Positions 1-7,574 of a stretch of DNA of 12,301 bases are shown piece by piece. The stretch comes from Cytophagales bacterium (GTDB taxonomy: Bacteria > Bacteroidota > Bacteroidia > Cytophagales > Cyclobacteriaceae), in contig JAGUUF010000345.1 in NCBI GenBank assembly GCA_020063545.1, positions 1 through 12,301 of the forward strand. The letters run 5' to 3'. Positions within the stretch are counted from its first letter, which is position 1, and each line of letters opens with the position of its first letter. The notes under the pieces are model-generated. The model did no database searches and was not told where the DNA came from. It saw only the letters and a program-made list of their open reading frames with translations. The position numbers and the translations under genes are program-made.

Positions 1-3
1 GTT

Positions 4-26
4 AACCGGGAAAAGGTTTCCGGGTT
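4..26 (-). terminator. Possible hairpin terminator after the treS-maltokinase gene
   Basis: An inverted repeat lies 47 bases past the stop codon of the fusion gene. Arms at 4-13 and 17-26 pair over 10 positions with one mismatch around a 3-base loop. On the minus strand, any T-run that would complete an intrinsic terminator lies beyond the window edge, so it cannot be confirmed. On the plus strand the hairpin is followed by a short T-run at 32-36, so it could instead end a convergent gene entering from the left. The rest of positions 1-72 shows nothing else. Confidence 0.3.
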
Positions 27-72
27 ATCGGTTTTTGGTTTAGCTGTTCTCTTCTTTGCCATAGCAACAGGT

Positions 73-3000
73 TTATCCGGCAACTTTCTTCTTTACACCG
101 CGCTCCTGGAAGTACCGGTTCATGTGATAATAAATACCCCGCAACGGAATGATAACCCAATCGGGCCGACCGTTCAATTCGTAACCCAATTCATAAATTG
201 CTTTCTCGATAAGAAAAGTACGAATGAGCAGGTTGTTTTCATCCGACCATTCATTGTCTTTACCCAGTCTGTCCATATAAGCGCCCAGGTAAAAGCGGCT
301 TACGTAATGCTGCCATTGTTCGGCCCAGGCTTCCAGAAACTGCATATCGCGGGCACGGTAATTTTCGTTGAGTAATATTTTGCCGAACGCGGCATAGTGA
401 AACGATCGCATCATGCCGGCCACATCTTTGAGCGGGTTCTTTTTCAGCCTTCGCTCGCTGAAGGTAAAACCGGGTTCGCCTTCAAAGTCGATAATCACAA
501 AATCTTTTCCGGTAAACAACACCTGCCCCAGGTGAAAGTCGCCATGAATGCGGGTTTTGATTGCCGTAATGCGGGTTTCATAAATTTCCCGGAAGCAGGC
601 CAGCACTTCGGGTTCAAGTTCGAGCACCTTTTTGGCAAATTCACGAACCTCAGGTGCAAGTTTGCCGAGTGAACTCTCGAGTAAATTAAACCTGTCGCGT
701 ACCAGTTTCCGGAGGGAAGAGTAGAGCGAACGCTGGTAGTTGGGCGTAAAGTACTCGGGTGCAAAGGCCGGGTCAGTTTGGTCAGAAGCCAGCGCAAGGT
801 GCATTTCGGCCGTTCGCTGACCAAGCCGCACCACGCGTTCATAAAAGCCGCGGCCGATAAACTCCTGTATCAGTTCGGGGGCTTCCTCAAATCGCATAAG
901 GGGTTTGTTAACCAGTTTGGGAAGTTTCTCCTGCTTGGCACCGGCCATCACCCGTTCATAAAATCTTCCGACCGAGTCGGTTGCCATGCTCCAGGCTTCG
1001 CCCTGGTTATCTACCTTCTCTTGTAGCAGCCCAAATACGACAACACCGCGGTCGTCATGCAGTTCAATACTGCCCATGTACCTCGGGCTATTGGAGAAAC
1101 TGGCATTTTCGGAGAGGAACCGTACAAGTTCAAGATCGGGATTCATCTCGCGCTCCAGCTTCCGGTAGAATTTAAAAAAGTACCGGTCGTTATAAATAAT
1201 AGCCGTATTGCTCTGGTCAGCTTTTAGTATTTTGGATTCTACACCACCCGATACGTCAATTTTGTTAAACACGCTGGAATTAAATTCCAGAACCCTGCCG
1301 GCATATTTAATGCGGGTTTTCCGCTCCATGCCGGTAAGCAGGTAGTCGCGAAACACGCGATCGTAACTGCTGTCCATAATAAACCCGGCTTCATCGCGGA
1401 TTTCGGCCCGGCAAATAACACTTTGTGCACTGTATTCTACCTGCTCCAGTACCCGGTCAGACGGAACGAAGACCATCGGCAAAAAATAAAGTTCGGGCAA
1501 GCGTTGAACGTAATGCACTTCAATCAAGGCAAGGTAGTGAGTTGTGCCATCAACTTTTAACGGGTAAACACTTTCTATTCCGATTTTACTGATAACCCTT
1601 GCTTTGCCTCCGAACCACCTGCACTTTTTCATAAACATGGGCAGCACCTTGCGCTCCAGGAAACGTTTATCCTGGTATGAAGAAAAGATCTTTTCCCACA
1701 GCACGTCTGTTTCCAGCACTGGAAGTTCCCCTCCTGCTTTTGCAGTTTCTTTTTTCTCGGCAGCATCAATCTGGAACCAGTAATACCCGTACGGCCCGAT
1801 GGTTATGGCATACTCACCGTTACCGATATTTTGAAACCTGTTCTGACTAAATACCTCGGTAACATCGCACTCTTTAAGCTCAACCAGGTTTAACGTTGCC
1901 GCCTGCGAAAACTGCGACATGTTGGCCACAACCACTATTCGCTGCTTGTCGAAGGTACGTGAATAACACAGCACTTTGCTGTTGTTTGTTTCAATGAACC
2001 GGGTTTGGCCACGGCCAAACAGGTTTAGCCGTTTACGCATGGCCACAATGTTGCGCATCCACCAGATGAGCGAGGACGGGTTTTCAAGCTGGGTGGATAC
2101 GTTTACCGATTCGTACCGATAAACCGGATCGGAAATAACCGGAAGATAAAGTTTCTGTGGGTTGGCGTTGGAAAACCCTGCATTCAGGTTCATATTCCAT
2201 TGCATGGGCGTGCGCACACCCTGCCTGCCGCCCAGGTAAACATTGTCACCCATACCAATCTCATCGCCATAATAAATAACCGGGGTGCCCGGAAGCGAAA
2301 AAAGAATAGAATAAAGTAACTCAATTTTTCTCCGATCGTTGTTGAGCAACGGTGCCAGTCTTCTCCGGATTCCGGTATTGAACTTGGTTTGCGTATCGCT
2401 GGCATAGGCCTTAAAAAGATAATCCTTTTCCTCTTCCGTTACCATTTCAAGTCCGAGTTCATCATGGTTGCGAAGGAACAACGCCCATTGGCAATTTCCG
2501 GGCGTTTCGGGTGTTTGTTCCATAATGTCCACTATCGGGTAGCTGTCTTCCGTGCGCAAACTCAGAAACAGCCGCGGCATAAGCGGATAGTTGAACGCCA
2601 TGTGGCATTCATCGCCATTACCAAAGTACGAAGCGGCATCTTCGGGCCACAGGTTTGCCTCGGCAATCAGCACTTTGTTATTGTAATGCTTATCGAGATG
2701 CGCCCGTACTTTTTTTATAAAAGCATGGGTTTGCGGCAGGTTTTCACAACTGGTGCCTTCTTCTTCAAATAAATACGGAATAGAAGCCATGCGGAAGCCA
2801 TCAACACCGAGCTTAAGCCAGAAGTCAATAATTTTTATGATTTCAAGCTGCACTTCAGGATTATCGTAATTCAACTCCGGCTGGTGGCTGTAAAACCGGT
2901 GCCAGTAGTAGGCTTTTGCCTCGGTATCCCACGACCAGTTGGAGGCTTCTTCATCCTGGATGATAACACGGGCTTGCTTATACTTTTCAGGGGTGTCGCT

Positions 3001-3408
3001 CCATACATAATAATCGCGGTAACGAGAGCCTGCTTTTGCCCTACGCGCCCTTTTAAACCAGGGGTGCTGATCGGAAGTATGATTCAGGATTAACTCAGTA
3101 ATTACACGAATACCCCGGGTATGTGCTTCTTTGAGAAAAATTTTGAAATCAGCAAGGCTGCCGAAATCCGGGTGCACATCGCAATGATCGGTAATATCAT
3201 ACCCATCGTCTTTCATGGGCGAAGGATAAAACGGAAGCAACCACAGTGTGTTGATGCCGAGGTCTTCGAGGTAATCAAGTTTTTGTACCAGCCCGCTGAA
3301 ATCGCCAATGCCGTCCTGGTTGCTGTCGAAAAAAGCACGTACCGACAGTTCATAGATTACCGCATCTTTAAACCACAACGCCTCGTTACTTCTCTGCTGC
3401 TTGCTCAT
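73..3408 (-). CDS. treS: Trehalose synthase-like domain fused to maltokinase; TreS nucleophile missing
   Basis: This 1111-residue cytoplasmic protein has two parts. Residues about 10-550 are a GH13 domain of TreS type, the family that interconverts trehalose and maltose. Residues about 565-1105 are a maltokinase, which uses ATP to make maltose-1-phosphate. TreS hallmarks include LLPFYPSP (57-64), NHTSDQHPWF (109-118), the acid/base Glu250 in AEAN, NHD (314-316) and GVRTPMQW (397-404). The segment normally reading GFRLDA reads GFRMAS (204-209), so Ala208 (codon GCT) replaces the catalytic Asp. Residues 393-396 read GGRQ where I expect GDRD. The kinase looks complete: cap motif CRWFGGK (596-602), Lys746 in FFKFYRK, IHGDFHLGQ (954-962, Asp957) and IDFEGEP (973-979, Asp974). 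The start overlaps the glgE stop as ATGA. Such fusions are known. Isomerase activity is doubtful; kinase activity is likely. Confidence 0.93.
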   Translation of the reverse strand: MSKQQRSNEALWFKDAVIYELSVRAFFDSNQDGIGDFSGLVQKLDYLEDLGINTLWLLPFYPSPMKDDGYDITDHCDVHPDFGSLADFKIFLKEAHTRGIRVITELILNHTSDQHPWFKRARRAKAGSRYRDYYVWSDTPEKYKQARVIIQDEEASNWSWDTEAKAYYWHRFYSHQPELNYDNPEVQLEIIKIIDFWLKLGVDGFRMASIPYLFEEEGTSCENLPQTHAFIKKVRAHLDKHYNNKVLIAEANLWPEDAASYFGNGDECHMAFNYPLMPRLFLSLRTEDSYPIVDIMEQTPETPGNCQWALFLRNHDELGLEMVTEEEKDYLFKAYASDTQTKFNTGIRRRLAPLLNNDRRKIELLYSILFSLPGTPVIYYGDEIGMGDNVYLGGRQGVRTPMQWNMNLNAGFSNANPQKLYLPVISDPVYRYESVNVSTQLENPSSLIWWMRNIVAMRKRLNLFGRGQTRFIETNNSKVLCYSRTFDKQRIVVVANMSQFSQAATLNLVELKECDVTEVFSQNRFQNIGNGEYAITIGPYGYYWFQIDAAEKKETAKAGGELPVLETDVLWEKIFSSYQDKRFLERKVLPMFMKKCRWFGGKARVISKIGIESVYPLKVDGTTHYLALIEVHYVQRLPELYFLPMVFVPSDRVLEQVEYSAQSVICRAEIRDEAGFIMDSSYDRVFRDYLLTGMERKTRIKYAGRVLEFNSSVFNKIDVSGGVESKILKADQSNTAIIYNDRYFFKFYRKLEREMNPDLELVRFLSENASFSNSPRYMGSIELHDDRGVVVFGLLQEKVDNQGEAWSMATDSVGRFYERVMAGAKQEKLPKLVNKPLMRFEEAPELIQEFIGRGFYERVVRLGQRTAEMHLALASDQTDPAFAPEYFTPNYQRSLYSSLRKLVRDRFNLLESSLGKLAPEVREFAKKVLELEPEVLACFREIYETRITAIKTRIHGDFHLGQVLFTGKDFVIIDFEGEPGFTFSERRLKKNPLKDVAGMMRSFHYAAFGKILLNENYRARDMQFLEAWAEQWQHYVSRFYLGAYMDRLGKDNEWSDENNLLIRTFLIEKAIYELGYELNGRPDWVIIPLRGIYYHMNRYFQERGVKKKVAG

Positions 3409-5360
3409 GCGTACGATTCGTGAAGGGTAAGGTGTAGCAAGTGAAAAGGAAGTTTGTGCGGATCGAGCTCAACATAGTTCCACTCCTGCGTCCAGGTATA
3501 GTGTTCATTGGTGACCAGGTCGTGAAGTTTTATGTTGATGCCATTCGACAGGCGCAGAACCTCTTTCGGCAATTGAATGTACCCGGACTGCCTTCCGTGC
3601 TGATCGAAGTTTACAACCACCAGCATGCAATCCGCCAGGTCATCCGTTACCTTAAGGTAAGCCAGCAGGTTATCGTTGCCGGAAGCACAGAAGTGAATGT
3701 TCCAGGTGGTTTGCAAAGCCGGGTGTTCCCTCCGGGCTTTGTTAACAATGGTAATGATGTCGGTCATCCGGGTTGTTTTTTTCCAATCGTACTGCTTGAT
3801 TTCAAACTTTTCTGAGTCAAGGTACTCTTCCTTTCCGGGGATGGGATTGCTTTCGCAGAACTCAAAAGGAGGGCCGTAAATTCCGTAGTTGGATGATAAC
3901 GTAGCTGCCAGTACAAGCCGGATGATGAAAGCCGTATCGCCCTGGTGCTGAAGGTGGTACGGCAGAATATCCGGTGTGTTGGGCCAGAAGTTGGGCCTGA
4001 AGTAATTGCGCGATGGGCCGTGAACCAACTCGTTCATGTACTCCACCAGTTCATTCCTACTAACGCGCCAGGTAAAGTAGGTATACGACTGCGTAAACCC
4101 GAGTTTGGCCAGCGCAGCCATTACCCTGGGGCGGGTAAATGCTTCCGATAAAAAAATAATATCAGCATGTTGCTTGTTCACTTCACCTATAAGCCATTGC
4201 CAGAACCTGAACGGCTTGGTATGGGGGTTATCTACGCGAAAGATGGTTACACCCTGATCTATCCAATACAATACAACGCTCAGCAGTTCATTCCACAGGT
4301 TTTGCCAGTCATCGCACTCGAAATTGAAAGGATAAATGTCCTGGTATTTTTTGGGCGGATTTTCCGCATACTGTATGGAACCATCCGGGCGCTGTTTAAA
4401 CCACTGCGGATGTTCTTTAACATACGGGTGATCGGGCGCACACTGAAAGGCCAAATCCATCGCTACATCGATGCCCCGCTTTTTAGCTTTTGTAATCAAC
4501 TCCTTGTATTCATCAAGCGTACCTAGTTCCGGGTGGATTGCCTTATGCCCGCCTTCATCGCTGCCGATTGCCCAGGGTGATCCGGGCTCTCCTTTTACAG
4601 AACGCACATTGTTATTCTTGCCCTTGCGGTTAACTTTTCCGATGGGGTGAATGGGCGGCAGGTAAAGCACATCGAAACCCATGGCCTCTATGCGCGGCAG
4701 CAGTTTTAGTACATCAGCAAACGTACCGTGTTTGCCCGTAAGCGATGCCGAACGCGGAAATAATTCGTACCAGGTACTAAACCTTGCCTTAACGTGTTCT
4801 ACGGCAACCGTAATCTCATCCGGGTACACCGTTTCAAACTTGCGTATCGGGTTTCGTTTTACCAGTTCGGCAAATTCATCGCCTATTACCAGGTCCAGGT
4901 TCTCCGCATACTTTGCTTCGTCCTTAAACCAGCCGGCAATTTTCTGTACTTCTTTTTTTTTGCTTTCGGGTGATTCGAGCAAAAGCATGCTGCCTTCCAG
5001 CAATTCAACCCGAACATTAACCTGTGCCGCTATTTTTTTCTTTATGCCCTCGTACCAGGTTTCGAGGTGATCAACCCATGCCCGTACCGTAAATACATAA
5101 GGCGCTTTTTCTGTCACGGTAAAGAAACCAAACCAGGCATCGTTGCCTTGCTGATGCATTGCTGCAGTACTCCAGGTTTTATCAGTAGCCTTTTTATAAA
5201 GCACTTCAGCCCGAACGTGGTCGTGGCCATCGGCAAAAATATCGGCCGTTACATTTACCCGTTCTCCAACCGTTCGCTTAACCGGATAGCGCCCGCAGTC
5301 AACACACGGTTGCACATTTTCGATTACCACACGTGAAGTACCGGGTACAGCTATAACCAT
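3405..5360 (-). CDS. glgE: GlgE: alpha-1,4-glucan:maltose-1-phosphate maltosyltransferase
   Basis: GlgE transfers maltosyl units from alpha-maltose-1-phosphate onto the non-reducing end of alpha-1,4-glucan in the cytoplasm, downstream of maltokinase. The 651-residue length is normal for the family. An N-terminal beta-sandwich (about 10-120) opens with DCGRYPVKR (21-29), and the GH13_3-type barrel follows. Diagnostic stretches are YLPPIHPIG (233-241), ENPPKKYQDIYPFNF (333-347), FRVDNPHTKP (374-383) with nucleophile Asp377, LSEAFTRP (404-411) with acid/base Glu406, and FWPNTPDI (458-465) with the third carboxylate Asp464. All catalytic residues are present, in contrast to the neighbouring TreS domain. 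The start lies 6 bases after the amylase stop and the end overlaps the treS-mak start by 4 bases (ATGA), so the three genes are very probably co-transcribed and translationally coupled. No clear ribosome binding site precedes the ATG, which is usual in Bacteroidota. Confidence 0.96.
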   Translation of the reverse strand: MVIAVPGTSRVVIENVQPCVDCGRYPVKRTVGERVNVTADIFADGHDHVRAEVLYKKATDKTWSTAAMHQQGNDAWFGFFTVTEKAPYVFTVRAWVDHLETWYEGIKKKIAAQVNVRVELLEGSMLLLESPESKKKEVQKIAGWFKDEAKYAENLDLVIGDEFAELVKRNPIRKFETVYPDEITVAVEHVKARFSTWYELFPRSASLTGKHGTFADVLKLLPRIEAMGFDVLYLPPIHPIGKVNRKGKNNNVRSVKGEPGSPWAIGSDEGGHKAIHPELGTLDEYKELITKAKKRGIDVAMDLAFQCAPDHPYVKEHPQWFKQRPDGSIQYAENPPKKYQDIYPFNFECDDWQNLWNELLSVVLYWIDQGVTIFRVDNPHTKPFRFWQWLIGEVNKQHADIIFLSEAFTRPRVMAALAKLGFTQSYTYFTWRVSRNELVEYMNELVHGPSRNYFRPNFWPNTPDILPYHLQHQGDTAFIIRLVLAATLSSNYGIYGPPFEFCESNPIPGKEEYLDSEKFEIKQYDWKKTTRMTDIITIVNKARREHPALQTTWNIHFCASGNDNLLAYLKVTDDLADCMLVVVNFDQHGRQSGYIQLPKEVLRLSNGINIKLHDLVTNEHYTWTQEWNYVELDPHKLPFHLLHLTLHESYA

Positions 5361-5366
5361 TTGATG

Positions 5367-7172
5367 TTATTTAATTTTAAAAATCAATGCCCCATAAGAA
5401 TTTAACCGTGCCCGCAGGGTAAGGTTTTCATCAATACCGGTTTCAACTTCCTGCCACAGCACATCGCGGGCAACATATGCCTGTCCTTTCTTCAGTCCCA
5501 TTTCACCGGCAATTTCTTCGGGAATACTTATAGTTACATCGGCAGGCCTGGGGCGAAAACTTGAAACAATCAGCAAGCGCTCATCACCTTCCCAGCGTAC
5601 AAACGCGTGAATGTCATCATCAATCTGTTTACGTTCCAGGTTATATTCCGTCAAATCTGCATACTTGCCGTAACTTACGGCATGCGACTGGCCGGCAAAG
5701 GTTAGCAAACCGGCATAAAACTGGCGCAGCTGTTTTTGATCGTCCGAGAGTAAACCGCCATCAAACAATCCGTTGTTCATCCATTTCTGGTGTTCCGGCA
5801 CACCCCAGTAATCCATTTTGGTAGTTGTGCCCGGCTGTTCAATGGTTTGATGACCCGGGTCACCTTCGGCCGGTTCGCCAACTTCCTGCCCGAAGTAGAT
5901 CATCACGGGGCCACTGTCGATGGTTGCACTGATGACCATTGCCGGCACGGCCTTCCACGGATCACCGGCAAAATATTTTGAAGCGATGCGCTGCTCATCA
6001 TGGTTTTCGAGAAAGTGAAGCATGTTGGCATTTATACCGGCAAGCGATTTCTGAATACCGGGGATGGCGGCTGTTGTACTCTTGCCGTTAACAAGTTTGC
6101 GGAGTGTATCGTACAATTGCACTTTGTCATAAAGAAAATCGAAACGGCCGGTTTCAATAAAGTTGTGATACCGGGCGGGATTATAAATCTCCGCAATAAA
6201 AATCAGGTCGTTGTTTACAGCCTTTACCTGGGGAATTACCCAATTCCAGAATTCAACAGGCACCATTTCGGCAATGTCGCAGCGAAAGCCGTCCACTTTT
6301 TTACCAGCCCAATACAACAATATATGCCGCATTTTCAGCCAGGTATCGGGCAGCGGGTCAAAATACGTTTTACCTCCGTTTTGAATATCCACACCATAGT
6401 TTAGTTTGGCTGCCTCAAACCAATCATAAATTGAAGGTTGGGCAACAAACTTATCGTTGCCTGTTGCTTTGGCCGGAAATTCATCAAAGACACCGTCTTT
6501 CGTTGGGAAATCATTACCGGCACCAAGCGGAACATATCCGGCCGGAACCTGGAACCGCTCACCGGGCAGGTAATAAAAATTATTGGATGGCTTAAAGGCA
6601 ACTGTTTTATCGTCATCCTCACCAAAGTCACGCACCCCGCGGGGTTTGGCATCCGACTTATACCCACGAGCCACATGATTGGGCACAAAATCAATGATCA
6701 CCTTAAGTCCTTGAGCATGCGTACGTTCAACCAGCTCTTCAAATTCTTTCATCCGCTCCGGAACGTTAACGGCCAGATCAGGATTTACATCATAATAATC
6801 TTTAATGGAGTAGGGCGACCCTGCCCTGCCCTTCACCACATCGGCATCGTCAAGCGGAATACCATACGCGGTGTAATCGGTGAGCAACGCATGTTCAATA
6901 ACACCCGTGTACCAGATGTGCGTAACGCCCAACGCTTTAATTCCCTTCAAGGCAGCCTCGTTTATATCGGCAAACTTGCCCACCCCGTTTTCCTGTAGTG
7001 TTCCGTACGTTTTATTTACAGAAACTTTGTTACCGAACAACCGGGTCATCACCTGGTAGATAACCATCTTTTTACGGGATTCAGCGGATGCCGGCACGTT
7101 TGGAATTTTTTCGGTTGTACGGGTACATGCAGTAATCAAAAAAAATATTGCTAAAAGGTAATTGCGGAACAT
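5367..7172 (-). CDS. Lipoprotein GH13 alpha-amylase-family enzyme
   Basis: This 601-residue GH13 enzyme probably hydrolyses or transglycosylates alpha-glucans outside the cytoplasm. The N terminus is a hydrophobic signal ending in a lipobox (ITAC, Cys16), so the mature protein should be a lipid-anchored envelope protein. No acidic surface-export signal follows the Cys, so a periplasm-facing position is as likely as the cell surface. The four GH13 regions are intact: DFVPNH (161-166), GFRCDIAEM (295-303) with nucleophile Asp299, IAEIYNP (326-332) with acid/base Glu328, and FLENHDE (387-393) with Asp392. A C-terminal beta domain covers about 500-601. I cannot assign a GH13 subfamily or decide between amylase, neopullulanase and transglycosylase. 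It is the first gene of the operon with glgE and treS-mak, which suggests that it supplies maltose or maltodextrin to that pathway or remodels the polymer. Inference from context only. Confidence 0.9.
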   Translation of the reverse strand: MFRNYLLAIFFLITACTRTTEKIPNVPASAESRKKMVIYQVMTRLFGNKVSVNKTYGTLQENGVGKFADINEAALKGIKALGVTHIWYTGVIEHALLTDYTAYGIPLDDADVVKGRAGSPYSIKDYYDVNPDLAVNVPERMKEFEELVERTHAQGLKVIIDFVPNHVARGYKSDAKPRGVRDFGEDDDKTVAFKPSNNFYYLPGERFQVPAGYVPLGAGNDFPTKDGVFDEFPAKATGNDKFVAQPSIYDWFEAAKLNYGVDIQNGGKTYFDPLPDTWLKMRHILLYWAGKKVDGFRCDIAEMVPVEFWNWVIPQVKAVNNDLIFIAEIYNPARYHNFIETGRFDFLYDKVQLYDTLRKLVNGKSTTAAIPGIQKSLAGINANMLHFLENHDEQRIASKYFAGDPWKAVPAMVISATIDSGPVMIYFGQEVGEPAEGDPGHQTIEQPGTTTKMDYWGVPEHQKWMNNGLFDGGLLSDDQKQLRQFYAGLLTFAGQSHAVSYGKYADLTEYNLERKQIDDDIHAFVRWEGDERLLIVSSFRPRPADVTISIPEEIAGEMGLKKGQAYVARDVLWQEVETGIDENLTLRARLNSYGALIFKIK

Positions 7173-7264
7173 GGTTAAATATATGAGAATCTGTGCCCAC
7201 TACAAAAACGTATTTCAATGGAATAATCCGAAGGAAAACCAAGCCGTGTGCAAACGATTGAATG
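7173..7264 (-). promoter_or_regulatory. Promoter region of the amylase-glgE-treS/mak operon with candidate LacI-type operator
   Basis: This 92-base gap separates the end of the six-gene operon from the amylase start. Bases 7249-7260 read TGCAAACGATTG, identical to the core of the near-palindrome at 11549-11564. The central CG flanked by CAA/TTG half-sites is typical of LacI-family operators. On the minus strand the site lies about 77-90 bases upstream of the amylase ATG. Its outer flanks are less symmetric than those of the right-hand copy. I found no convincing match to the Bacteroidota TTTG/TAnnTTTG promoter and no strong hairpin, so read-through from the upstream operon is possible. The ATG has no Shine-Dalgarno sequence but follows an A/T-rich stretch. 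Confidence 0.45.
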
Positions 7265-7570
7265 TTAGTTGATGCGGTATGACCGGACAAGCTGGAAGGC
7301 GAGAACCAACAGGCAGGCTGCTAAACCAACGGGGCCATTTATGTCGGGGTTGGGCAGGGCGCCCTGTAAGCCGGTGTAAACACTAACCACCAGGACGACA
7401 CCCAACAATGAAAACAGAAAAGCCCGGGGAAAGAAATTAAAAATACCAAATACACACACCACCGCCATGCAGCCGAACAGAAGTATCCAAAGCACGGCAT
7501 TACCGGTATTAACCTGCAGCGATGCCATTACCAGGAAGGCAACAGCCAGTAGGAAATTCAGCAGGCGCAT
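7265..7570 (-). CDS. Small TMEM220-like integral membrane protein
   Basis: This 101-residue, strongly hydrophobic protein has about four predicted membrane segments (roughly 3-18, 25-45, 50-66 and 79-95) and a short basic C-terminal tail. The layout, with an early LQ-N motif (18-21), then LWILLFG (27-33) and a C-terminal VRSYR, resembles the TMEM220 family, whose bacterial members are small four-helix proteins of unknown function. Family members usually carry Asn-Asp-Pro-Asp between the first two helices; here residues 21-24 read NTGN, so this member is divergent. It starts 4 bases after the stop of the Tat-exported isomerase gene and is the last gene of the six-gene operon. Family assignment is from memory of the pattern; no molecular role can be given. 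Confidence 0.8.
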   Translation of the reverse strand: MRLLNFLLAVAFLVMASLQVNTGNAVLWILLFGCMAVVCVFGIFNFFPRAFLFSLLGVVLVVSVYTGLQGALPNPDINGPVGLAACLLVLAFQLVRSYRIN

Positions 7571-7574
7571 TCAG

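Noticed and set aside
97..114. Possible frameshift or truncation at the C terminus of the maltokinase domain
   Set aside because: The protein continues past the usual C-terminal helices to a normal stop at 73-75 and its length matches TreS-maltokinase fusions.
2389..2772. 127-codon open frame on the plus strand
   Set aside because: It is an antisense shadow of the TreS domain, with no domain pattern or ribosome binding site.
2785..2787. Explaining Ala208 purely as a sequencing error
   Set aside because: One base change (GAT to GCT) could produce it, so it cannot be excluded. However, the neighbouring M207/S209 changes and the loss of two Asp residues at 394 and 396 favour real divergence. 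Kept as a finding with raw-read checking advised.
6438..6998. 186-codon open frame on the plus strand
   Set aside because: It lies antisense inside the amylase gene, whose minus-strand frame has all GH13 motifs. The plus-strand translation has no recognisable domain and no upstream signal.
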